NCBI RefSeq assembly: GCF_004193775.1
Contig: NC_041003.1
Span: forward strand, 25,498,713-25,562,712
DNA: 64,000 nucleotides
Direction of reading: 5' to 3'
Source of the DNA: Glycine soja
Lineage: Eukaryota > Streptophyta > Magnoliopsida > Fabales > Fabaceae
Part shown: piece after piece, positions 45,285-55,282 of the stretch
How the letters are laid out: every line of letters starts with the position of its first letter
Position numbering within the stretch: position 1 is the stretch's first letter
The notes under the pieces: generated by a model
Databases searched by the model: none
The model's input: the letters and a program-made list of their open reading frames with translations, nothing else
Told to the model about the DNA's origin: nothing
Translations under genes and position numbers: made by a program

Positions 45285-45419
45285 AAGCTTCCTTTTGATC
45301 TCCAGCATGTCATGGAACTTCACGTATTGTGCAACAAAGGGTGCCAAGTACCTCGAAGCGGTCCAACAAAGGTTGCATGCCATCAAACAATGGTACCCGG
45401 ACGAAATTAGGGTATGACA
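45285..45419 (-). repeat. Tat LTR B, start fragment (right piece of split LTR)
   Basis: The minus strand begins TGTCATACCC at 45419 and follows subfamily B (compare 19189-19055) for 135 bp, then switches at 45285 to the end of the plus-oriented LTR A. The PPT is directly outside it. Confidence 0.8.
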
Positions 45420-45438
45420 GTTGCCCCTCTTTACTTAC
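45420..45438 (-). other. Polypurine tract of minus Tat element
   Basis: The minus strand reads AAGTAAAGAGGGGCAAC just before the LTR start at 45419. It marks this LTR piece as a 3' LTR. Confidence 0.75.
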
Positions 45439-45664
45439 CTTTTATCAAAGATAAGAGGAAAGCAAAGATAAAACACTGATTTCGTCCGTCTTCTCCCTCT
45501 CCATGATTAGTCTATGATGACTCCCATCTCTCTTTCTTCTTTCTTTGCACAACACAAAACAAACACAAACAAAAGACACCAATAACATAATATATACATA
45601 TACACATGTTTGGCGAAGGAACCAATTGGGAAGATAACAAAAAACCACATTTCCCAGTCACCGG
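45439..45664 (-). other. Link between array and PPT
   Basis: No supported gene. The short overlapping frames on the minus strand are hydrophobic shadows without a conserved counterpart in the plus element. Confidence 0.35.
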
Positions 45665-46205
45665 AGGCTCCGCGCTTGATAACGGAGGACACATGAACAG
45701 CGCTAGGCAATCAATTCATGGGGCTCCAAATAGGACGATGGAGGATACACGAACAGCGCTAGGCAATCAATTCATGGGGCTCCGAACTTGATGGTGGAGG
45801 ACGCATGAACAGCGCTAGGCAATTAATTCATGGGACTCCAAATAAGATTTGAGGGTGGAGGATAGACGAACAGCGCTAGGCAATCAATTCGTGGGGCTCC
45901 AGACTCGATGGTGGAGGATGCATGAATGACAATCAATTCATGGGGCTCCGGATAAGATTTGAGGGTGGAGAATAGACGAACAGCGCTAAGCAATCAATTC
46001 GTGGGGCTCCAGACTCGATGGTGGAGGACGCATGAAAAGCGCTAGGCAATCAATTCATGGGTCTCTGAATAAGATTTGAGAGTGGAGGATAGACGAACAA
46101 CGCTAGACAATCAATTCGTGGGGCTCCAGACTAGATGGTGGAGGACGCATGAACAACGCTAGGCAATCAATTCATGGGTCTTCGAATAAGATTTGAGGGT
46201 AGGAC
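45665..46205. repeat. Diverged tandem array with covarying hairpins
   Basis: About nine units share ACAGCGCTAGGCAATCAATTC. Units with CATGAA before this core have TTCATG after it, and units with GACGAA before it have TTCGTG after it, so the flanking arms stay complementary. GGAG and CTCC form an outer pair. The same unit family forms the 123-bp array at 14262. Confidence 0.85.
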
Positions 46206-48104
46206 CGAATGGTCCATCGAGTTCTTTCACCTAATTGGCGAACATGATTTAGTAAGGAAAAATAAATCATTCACCAGAGCACTATATTTTAGAGAAACAA
46301 TATACTCATGCCAAAAGTAATTTTCCTTGTAACCGAAAATGAAGGGCAGATGTCAACATTTAGCTTTTAAATGAACATTTAGGGGAAACATCGGGTCAAA
46401 CTGAAACTGGGAATAAAATCACTCATAGTGTATAAAAACTCACACAGGTAAGTGTTTTACCCTAATCCCAAACCATAGCTATACCATGACTTTATTTTGC
46501 ACATGATTTCCTATCGAACCGAAAGATCACACGCACGATCACAGACCAATAGGATCTTCTCGAAGGTAGTGTTTTTTTGGAGAGGAAGCTGGGTGTTTCG
46601 GTCTTTTCCTCTTTGTTTATGTGGGGCGGGATATCGCCAGTCGAGAGCGACTTTGAACGGCAATCCCAAAGAAAGAACTACTCCAAAAATGGGTTTTCCT
46701 TTGCCAGTAGTCATTTACCTTGCCGAAAATTTATCTGGTCAGAAGATCTTCTGTTCTCTTTCCTGATTTCTTGTATGGATCGGGAACTATTCTATTTTTC
46801 CTTCGATCTTTTTTCTTTTTACTTTCTTCCAATCTTCGATCGGGAATTCTTCTTTTCCTTTCCTTTTCTTTCTTTTCATTCCTTCCTTTTCGATCCTTGA
46901 TTGTGAATTTGGGTTTTAGCATCCGTTATTCTCTCTCCTTTGAGGAGATTCTGCTGTCCTTTTCTCCGGGGGAAAGGATGAGGATTCTTTTCATGGGCCA
47001 AGGTTCAAAGTAGCTTAAGGTTGTGTCCCAACATTGTCTTTTCATCGCGCGAGCCCGATTTTGATATCTGGGGCAAAACAAATTCGCATGTCAAGGTGTC
47101 GGTCTCGGGTTGAATTTCCATATTATTTCCACGAGGCACGCGTAACATTGATGATTTGGGAGCAGCGTGCAAAATTAGTCATGGCTACAGCTAGGTGGGT
47201 ACTCAAGCATCCAATTTATGGCATTGTGATACTAAGGCTTGGGATTTTCACAAGTAGACCCAATATTTCCAAATTATGTTCTTTCATCGGTTCAACGAAT
47301 CCATCCATTCTTATCTCGGTTATTCTGGAAAATAAACTCTTAGCGTCAGTCTCTTGTTTCCAAAAAATATGTTTGCTCTCTGCGAGTGATTTATGCTTCC
47401 TATGACCATAACATGCCGACCTTCGAGGTCTTTCTTTCTTTTTATCTTTTTGTTTCATTTTTTATGTTCGCAAAAACTATACATCCATCGTTATCTATGA
47501 GAAAAACTTTTTCTTTGTACACCTACATTCCTATACAGAACAAACTTTTTATGTACACACGCGCATTTAAAACTCTTTCTCTTTATATCAACACGGTCTA
47601 TATACAAACTTTATTCCTGTTCAAAGATTTCTTTTTCATTTTTTCAACATACACTCGTGGTTTATACAAAAATTTCTTTATATACACTCGTTGCTCACAC
47701 ACAAGATTTTCTTTTCATGCATTATTTACACACACACAAAATCTTTCCATACACTTTTTATATATAAAAAACTTTTTTTTCTTTTCTTTATATATAGACA
47801 CGACATTTGTTCACAACGCCTCTTTCTTTTTTTCTATTCTTGGTGTTATCATGATTTTTGTTCATTTTATTTTTAGGACGACGTTCCTAAAGGAAAACTC
47901 TACAAGGTTCCGGAATTTCAACAAACATTATCGACAATAACGAAGTAAGCACTAACGCAATAGTCCAAACAAAATGTATGCACAAAACAAAAGATAATCG
48001 AAAAAAAAAAACAAACGTTAGTCCCTCAAGTTATAAAAATAAAATGATATGTAACAGATAAAAGAGGAAACATAAAAGAGAATATGAATCTGGGGATCCC
48101 CTAG
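46206..48104 (-). other. 3' region of the minus Tat element
   Basis: Non-coding; homologous to 14776-16660. It is pyrimidine-rich on the plus strand, with TCGATCGGGAATTCTT-like words near 46777, 46837 and 46897 and a T/A/C-rich zone at 47400-47880. The open frames there are low complexity. Confidence 0.55.
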
Positions 48105-49355
48105 TCATGTGGCTCCACTCCCTCCCAAGAAACCGAGTAAATCCGACATCTCCTCATCCATTCGGGCCTCCTCTGCATCGCCGGGAGCCTCTGCGGGCGC
48201 CTCCCCTGCCTGGGTCTCAGGCCAATCTCCGGGCCATGCAACCTCAGCCTTGAACTGATCTGGAGTAGGGCACGCAAAAGGAGTGAAACCCTGGCTCCGC
48301 TAACTGAGGCTAAGCTGGTAGAGACACTTATGGATCTGCACCTGCCCCCTGTGGTTGGCCGCCTGCTGGCAACCCAAGTGCTGTAAATACCGCTCCATGC
48401 CAAATGACCCAGCTGGATCAGCCTGATGATGTGGTGGCGGTGCATTTGTGGCCTGCGGTGCATCACCCTGCGCCTGTCTAGGTGTGCAATACTTCTCAAT
48501 GAAGGCCCGGGTGATCGGCGATCGAATCACCTTACTAGGTGTGACGGGAACCCCGAAGGACTGGCAGAGACTCGTGATCAATGCTAGAAAACCCAGGGCC
48601 CTATTAGACTTATCTGGGTCTAGAGGGAGCCTGGTAGTTGGCATACCTGCAAATAAATAAATACCGTCAGCGATCAGCTGAGCCACATGGACCCTCATCC
48701 GTGTCAGGATGGCATACACCAGCTGACACTTTGGCAGAGGGAGGTCAGAGTTATGATCGTTGGGCAAGACATTGCTGAGAAGCAACGTCATCCACATCTG
48801 AGTCAAGGTGGTCATACTGGTGCGCATGATTTGCACCCGTCTCCCGGCAGCGGTCCAGGCAAAATCCTGACCCGGTATGCATAACAGCTGGGCAATGACC
48901 TCCTCGTCAAATCCATCAGCTCGGTTCCTTCTCTGACTAAACTCGCACTCCTGGCCCTCCTCTAACACTAGCGGGTCACCCAGGAACTGGCTGAGGGCGT
49001 CTGCATCAAAAGGAATCCATTGGCCCCTTACCCATGTTCGCATGTCCCGCACTCCCTCTTCTGTGGGCCAAGCATTGGCATAAAATTCCAGGACTATCTC
49101 TGGGTCAAACTTAGCCATGGGGGTGACCAGCGACGTCCAATGCTGGCGAGCTATCTCTTCCTGAAAATCTATGTACTCATCGTCCCTGAGCTGGACGCGT
49201 CTCTCACGGTGGAACGACCATCCTTTGGTGGCCTCGAAACGTTGCTGGTGCTCGGCGCTCCTGAAACGGTGGCTATCAAACTCGGGGGCGGCACTGGTCC
49301 CTTCAGCCGCGGCGTCCCTCCTAGATCTTTTTGCGGAAAGCTTTCTCGGAGCCAT
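48105..49355 (-). CDS. Extra ORF downstream of pol, nearly intact copy
   Basis: From ATG at 49355 it reads MAPRKLSAKRSRRDAAAEGT, 351 codons to a TAG at 48302-48300. Blocks match the plus copy at 39628: EIVLEFYANAWPTEEGVRDM, PFDADALSQFLGDPL, LPKCQLVYAILTRM. The wording fits the family called putative plant transposon protein; its function is unknown and no catalytic motif is evident. After the TAG the same frame continues for about 64 codons to TGA (48107-48105) with an acidic end, DEEMSDLLGFLGGSG, also preserved in the plus copy, so the original protein was probably about 416 residues. A splice acceptor lies four bases upstream of the ATG. Confidence 0.8.
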
Positions 49356-49358
49356 TTC

Positions 49359-50615
49359 CTGCGGGGACAAACATTTGGAAAGTTAGTTTACAAGAAAACG
49401 CTTATTTAAAAGCAAAAACGGCATGCTAATCTTTCCGATTTAGAACAAACTTGTGCACACATTTCCTTAATGTAAAACATTTATGAACGTGCATATGCGT
49501 AAAATATCCTACTATTTATATCAACATACAAGGATATTCAAAACATTCTAGTTACCACACATATATATTTTTTTGAAAAGAATACATATACGCATGCTCA
49601 AGGTATTGTGTCAAAATTACACATGTTCATATCCTAAGTATTTTGCTACCACAAACTACCTATGCACATTTTGAGTATTTTATTAACATATACATTTTTG
49701 TTGTTTCATATTTGTTTATATATGCACATTGGAGAGCCAAACTCATGTCATGCACACACTTGCATTTATTTGAGAAGGAACTTTCATGTCATCTATCTAC
49801 ACTTGAAAGGAAATTCCACATCATATATTCATTTGGGAAGCATTCTCGTGCCATTTTTGACATGGGTATATTTTTTTGAAAGGCTCCTTATGCTACCTAT
49901 CCACAAATATACATATTTTGAAAGGCATTTTTACACTACCTATCCTACATATACAGATTTTTGAAATGCATTATTTGCTATACATTCACACTTTGTAAGG
50001 TATTTTTATGCCACATATTCACACACTTTGCAAGGCATTTCCATGCTATATATATTCACATATATACATACTGTTGAAAGGTATTTTCCATGCTACCTAG
50101 GTGCAAGGTATTTCTCATGGGGCAGCCAAATTTAAATTCTAATAAAAACCTCTCAAACATGTCCTAATATTCATGCCTTTTTACATTCAAAACCAAAACT
50201 TAGATTCCTAGGCGTAAGTCATGCTTCCTTGTATTGAAATTAAAAGCTTGGGTTCCTAGGCCTAGAATCGCATTTGGGCACTCATTTTAACCTCTACATG
50301 CTGTCCTTATACATATAAAACAGCCCCACAATCCAAAGTTCACAAAACCATGCCCATATGTCATTGAGGCATTTCACCGAGCACTTGGTGGGCACATGTT
50401 TAGGCATGAATAGCAAGAAAATGGGGGCAATGTGGCATGCCCCATTGCTTCGGAATGCACCCTAGGCCTAAGGCCATCCCCTACAACCCCTCAATCCAAC
50501 AAAAACAAGCAACAATTCAAAGACAAATCCCTCACATTTTTGAGCAAATACATGAAACTTAGAGCACCAAAATACATCAATGGAAGGCAAGAGAGACCAA
50601 GAATGAGGTACTTAC
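49359..50615 (-). other. Candidate 5' intron of the extra ORF (minus copy)
   Basis: The minus strand has donor AACAA|GTAAGTACC at 50615 and acceptor TTTGTCCCCGCAG ending at 49359, 1257 nt apart. The interior is AT-rich and without a supported gene. Both sites match the plus copy (38429 and 39624), although the interior differs. Confidence 0.6.
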
Positions 50616-50765
50616 TTGTTGGAGATGAATAATAGTGCAAAACGGAATCAAAAACGCGAAAAATGGTGACCCTAGGGCTGCAAACTCATGAAATCCATGG
50701 CTCTTGCTTTTGAATGAGGGGGGGAAGTTTTTGGGTGGAATAAAACTCCCCCTCCCTCATTTTTT

Positions 50766-50825
50766 TTTTTATATTTACAGGTGCAGGGGTGCTCACCAGG
50801 GCAAGCTCAGCTCGCCCAGGCGAGC
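50766..50825 (-). promoter_or_regulatory. Candidate internal promoter of the extra ORF (minus copy)
   Basis: The palindrome GCTCGCCCAGGCGAGC at 50825-50810 is followed on the minus strand by a diverged second palindrome and TATAAAAA at 50773-50766. The donor of the following intron is 150 nt further on. The layout matches 38240-38429. Confidence 0.55.
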
Positions 50826-51509
50826 TAACCTGCCATTTTTTTTTTGGGAGGAAATAAGTAAGACTCCTAAGGGTCAGCGTTTTCTTACTTGAAACCCCTC
50901 AGGGTAGATTAGGCATCTAATACTTACTTTATAGACACAACAACAATAATTACTGGAGATTTTTAAAGGATACTAGGCTGCTTTGTAGCGGCGCTTTCCA
51001 TTTGTCCCAGGCTAGGCAAAGGATGACGACCTATTGGTCGTGACCCTAGCCTCTCCTTGCATCCGTCCCTAAGTACCTGAAAGTAGGAAATAACAATGCA
51101 TGGCAAATCGTGACCGTGTCGTCGTCTTACCTTGATTGGTTTCTGCCTTTAACCTTGTCTCGACCTCTAAACGTTGCCTAAGATGATTCTGCCCCTGTTA
51201 TCACAAAATATGCATGCGTATGCGTATGGATGAATGTTTTCAAATGCAATAATCTTCTTAGTGAAAGCTGGTTAGATTCAGTTTTAATTAAGCGCTTGGG
51301 GCACCCCATGAACTGAGCGAAAGGGCTCAGGTTATTACAAACTGCACATGGTTTAAAACCAAAGTGAGGATTGAAGCCTTAGACGCATGTTCTCTTCTTT
51401 AAAAGAACTGTGACGAGACAATTTACAGCGGACAGGAATCCTTGGAGGAAACCAAAAAGAACACACAAACACAAAAATAAAAAGAACATGCAGCGGTTTC
51501 CTAAATTGC
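50826..51509 (-). other. Spacer after pol in the minus Tat element
   Basis: No gene. It matches 37526-38230 in inverse orientation, including the CATGCGTATGCGTATG words near 51212. It ends at the Diaspora-like insertion. Confidence 0.5.
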
Positions 51510-51514
51510 CCCAG

Positions 51515-52664
51515 TGATGTGCCATTATTTTCTTCTATTTTCTAAACCCTTTTTGCACCATTTTAATTACTGATTGGTCTTAATTGTCAATTAATCAGGC
51601 AGTTTTATTATTTGGGCTCATTTAGCTAATTTGATGTTTTTAATCTAATTTCAGGAATTAATGAAACATTGGGCTTAATCCGGATTTTGGTTATGGACTT
51701 GAAGAGGGCAAATAAAGCAGCGCTTACCTTAGTTAATTTCTAATTAGGAAATTTCGCAATTTTATTTTATGTTGTTCAGTGTTTATTTCGTTTTGGGCCA
51801 GAGTATTGTAATAGGGCCAAGTGACTTTGAGTGACTATTTTTAAATAGCAGCCTTGGGATTCGTGAAGGCATTTTGTTATGCTATTCATTATTCAGAGCT
51901 TTTGTTTTAGGGTTTTCGTTTTTCTGCTTGATGCTACTGTTCATGTAATGCAATTTTACGTTTTCTGCTTCTAATTACAGTTTCGTTCTTGCTTCTTCTT
52001 CTACTCTCATTTACGTTTCTGTTTCATTTACATTTTTGTTCATTTATGTTCTGTTCATTTACGTTTCTCTTTCATGCTTCATTTGCGTTTTCTGTTTGAA
52101 TCCATGGAAGGCTAGATTTTCTGGTGTTGTTTCCTTTTGAGGACGAAGCCCAACTCTCTTTGAGGTTTCGCTTGTACTGTGGTTTCCTGGCAGTTTTCCG
52201 TTCACCAGTTATCCCAATTTCGTGAATATTATTCAGTGCACGCCTCGTGTTCGATTAATTGCCTCTAAGCCTAACTTGCGTTCATGCTTAATGGACGAAG
52301 GGCTAACTGGTGTATGTGGTGCCTAATCACGTATTGAAAACCCTAAGTTGATTTTCGCTTAGTAAATTCAAATAGGGTTGGATTAAGTGGTTGACTGTTA
52401 GGGACGAATTCTCCACAACCCAGGATAAGAGAATGGCTTCTGAATCAGAGGAAACAACCCGTTTTTAATATTAGTAGTTTCGTATTCTAGTTTACTTGTT
52501 CTGCTCTTTAATTACCAAACAACCAACCCCCCCCCCCAATCATTACTGTTATTGCAAGTATATTATGAACATTTGGTTTGTCACTGCTCGTTGGGAAACG
52601 ACCTAGGATCACTTCCTAGTTACTGCATTTTCATGTTTATTTGATTCGGGTACGGCCTCGATCA
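51515..52664 (+). repeat. 5' LTR of the Diaspora-like element
   Basis: 1150 bp, TGATGTGCC to TCGATCA. It carries a TTTTTAAATAG TATA-like word near 51838 and a run of C at about 52530. Confidence 0.93.
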
Positions 52665-52668
52665 AATT

Positions 52669-52686
52669 TGGCGCCGTTGCCGGGGA
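52669..52686 (+). other. Primer binding site (tRNA-Asp)
   Basis: TGGCGCCGTTGCCGGGGA lies four bases after the 5' LTR. It is complementary to the 3' end of plant tRNA-Asp, the usual primer of Athila-lineage elements. Confidence 0.88.
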
Positions 52687-53494
52687 GCAGTGTCCAAAGG
52701 TTCATAATAGCTAGCTAGTGTTGTGTGTTTAATCCTTTCGTGTTTTATGCTTAATTGTTAGTATTGTGTTAGTATTTGTGTTAGTGTTGTTTAGTGTCCT
52801 GGTATTTTGTTTAATGTGTGTTCTGTTTCAGTTTTCCCATTAAGCGTTTCCCCTGTTTCAGTCTTGGGTGTTTTGCTGTGAAGATTGTGCTTGCGGCAAA
52901 AACAGAGTAGTAGTAGAAATCAATTAGAGACGGATTTTAACGACCACCCATGATGAATTATTTGAGATTTTTTGTTTTAGTAGCTAGGGTTGTTATTTTT
53001 GGCTGAATTTTTTTGTGGTAACTTCTTTTAATCCATATTTTGTGAGAAAAATAGCTAGAGCCTTTAGTTTGGTCAGATTTGAAAGTTCCAAAAAACTAGC
53101 AAATTTTGTGTTTGTCAAAACTTCAAACGGCCATAACTTTTGCTCCGGTTATCAGAATCGCAATTATTATATATGCATTTGGGGTAGAAAAAAATTTCCT
53201 ACGCCGTGGCAGCCGGCCGTAGGAGGTCTCCATTGTCCAGAAAAAGCTATTCTGTCAAAAGTTTTTTATTTTTCAAGTTTTATTCACTTATTTTTCTTAA
53301 CTTACCAGTTTTAGCTTTCATAGTTAGACTTTGAATTTTTGTCTGAAATATTTTGTGTTATCTTCTCATCATTTTATAAGGTTGCTCACAAAATTTCAAG
53401 TCATTTGGATATCATTTGAGGGTAGTTGTAGTTCCAACCTACACCTTTATTTACATGATAAGGCAACTGGTTATGTGCATGCTGAATGTAGTGT
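52687..53494 (+). other. Leader of the Diaspora-like element
   Basis: Untranslated, T-rich; no gene seen. It probably holds the packaging signal. Confidence 0.5.
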
Positions 53495-54916
53495 ATGACT
53501 AGAGGCAATCCATCTGACTTACAACCCTTTGATCCTGAGATAGATAGGACATTTCATAGATTAGTTAGGCATCATTTTATACCTTTTGATCATTCTGAGC
53601 ATTCCATTACTGGTGAATCTGTGCATTCTGTTATTGGTGATTTTGAACATCCTGATCTTGAGCATTATAATTTTGAGCATTCTAATTCTGAGCATTCTGA
53701 TTTTGCACATTCTGAGAACATGGCACAACCTCCACCCCGTGAGAGGACTCTAAGGGAAATGGTTGCACCTGATTTCACCTACGAAAGCTTGTGCATCCAA
53801 TACCCTGATGAGGATGTCCCATATGTTCTTAAAACTGGACTGATTCATTTGTTTCCAAAGTTTCATGGCCTTGCAGGTGAAGACCCACACAAACATTTGA
53901 AGGAATTTCATATTGTCTGCTCCACCATGAAACCCCCAGATGTCCAAGAGGATCACATATTTCTGAAGGCTTTTCCTCATTCATTAGAGGGAGTGGCAAA
54001 GGACTGCTTGTATTACCTTGCTCCAAGGTCCATCACGAGCTGGGATGACCTTAAGAGAGTATTCTTAGAAAAAAATTTCCCTGCTTCCAGGACCACAGCC
54101 ATCAGGAAGGATATCTCAGGTATTAGACAACTCAGTGGAGAGAGCCTGTATGAGTATTGGGAGAGATTTAAGAAACTATGTGCCAGTTGCCCCCACCATC
54201 AGATTTCAGAACAGCTTCTTCTCCAATATTTTTATGAAGGACTCAGTAATATGGAGAGAAGTATGATAGATGCTGCCAGTGGTGGAGCCCTTGGAGACAT
54301 GACTCCTACTGAAGCTAGAAATTTAATTGAGATGATGGCTTCCAACTCCCAGCAGTTTAGCGCCAGAAATGATGCCATAGTCATTAGAGGAGTGCATGAG
54401 GTAGCTACAAACCCATCTGCATCATCTGAAACTAAGAAGCTTGAAGGCAAACTGGATGCATTGGTTAACCTGGTAACCCAGCTGGCCTTGAATCAGAAAT
54501 CTGTACCTGTCGCAAGGGTTTGTGGTTTGTGCTCCTCTACTGACCACCATACAGACCTTTGCCCTTCCATGCAGCAACCTGGAGCAATTGAGCAGCCTGA
54601 AGCTTATGTTGCAAATATTTACAATAGACCTCCTCAACCTCAGCAGCAAAATCAACCACAGCAGAACAATTATGACCTCTCCAGCAACAGATATAACCCT
54701 GGATGGAGGAATCACCCTAACCTCAGATGGTCCAGCCCTCAGCAACAACAACAGCAGCCTGCTCCTTCCTTCCAAAATGCTGTTGGCCCAAGCAGACCAT
54801 ACATTCCTCCACCAATCCAACAACAGCAACAACCCCAGAAACAACCAACAGTTGAGACCCCTCCACAACCTTCCCTCGAAGAACTTGTGAGGCAAATGAC
54901 TATGCAGAACATGTAG
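53495..54916 (+). CDS. gag: Diaspora-like gag
   Basis: From ATG 53495, 473 codons. An acidic N-terminus with repeated EHSDFEH-like units (about residues 30-75) precedes the gag core: YVLKTGLIHLFPKFHGLAGEDP (about 110), AFPHSLEGVAKDCLYYL and VFLEKNFP, then YEYWERFKKLCASCPHH. A CCHC zinc knuckle CGLCSSTDHHTDLC is at about residue 344, followed by a Gln/Pro/Asn-rich tail. The ORF ends with TAG at 54914-54916, but the same frame continues into the polyprotein. Confidence 0.9.
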   Translation: MTRGNPSDLQPFDPEIDRTFHRLVRHHFIPFDHSEHSITGESVHSVIGDFEHPDLEHYNFEHSNSEHSDFAHSENMAQPPPRERTLREMVAPDFTYESLCIQYPDEDVPYVLKTGLIHLFPKFHGLAGEDPHKHLKEFHIVCSTMKPPDVQEDHIFLKAFPHSLEGVAKDCLYYLAPRSITSWDDLKRVFLEKNFPASRTTAIRKDISGIRQLSGESLYEYWERFKKLCASCPHHQISEQLLLQYFYEGLSNMERSMIDAASGGALGDMTPTEARNLIEMMASNSQQFSARNDAIVIRGVHEVATNPSASSETKKLEGKLDALVNLVTQLALNQKSVPVARVCGLCSSTDHHTDLCPSMQQPGAIEQPEAYVANIYNRPPQPQQQNQPQQNNYDLSSNRYNPGWRNHPNLRWSSPQQQQQQPAPSFQNAVGPSRPYIPPPIQQQQQPQKQPTVETPPQPSLEELVRQMTMQNM

Positions 54917-55282
54917 TTTCAGCAGGAGACCAGAGCCTCCATTCAGAGCTTAACCAATCAGATGGGACAATTGGCTACCCAATTGAATCAACAACAGTCC
55001 CAGAATTCTGACAAGCTGGCTTCTCAAGCTATCCAAAATCCCAAAAATGTCAGTGCCATTTCATTGAGGTTGGGAAAGCAATGTCAAGGACCTCAACCCG
55101 TAGCACCTTCCTCATCTGCAAATGAACCTGCCAAACTTCACTCTACTCCAGAAAAAGGTGATGACAAAAATTTACCTAACCATTTCTGTGCAGGTGAATC
55201 TTCTTCCACAGGTAATTCTGATTTGTAGAAGCAGCACATTCCCCCTCTTCCATTCCCTCCAAGAGCAGTTTCCAACAAAAAA
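54917..55282 (+). CDS. gag: Gag-protease linker in the same frame
   Basis: The reading frame after the TAG continues (QETRASIQSLTNQMGQLATQ), meets a second TAG at 55226-55228 and then leads through PPLPFPPR directly to the pol frame at 55283. The segment is Gln/Ser-rich. No frame change is needed between gag and pol; only the two amber codons separate them. Confidence 0.75.

Noticed and set aside
47386..47940. 184-codon plus-strand open frame, with a counterpart near 15788-16431
   Set aside because: Low-complexity F/S/Y/T-rich translation of a pyrimidine-rich non-coding strand, antisense to the element; the two counterparts do not keep a common protein.
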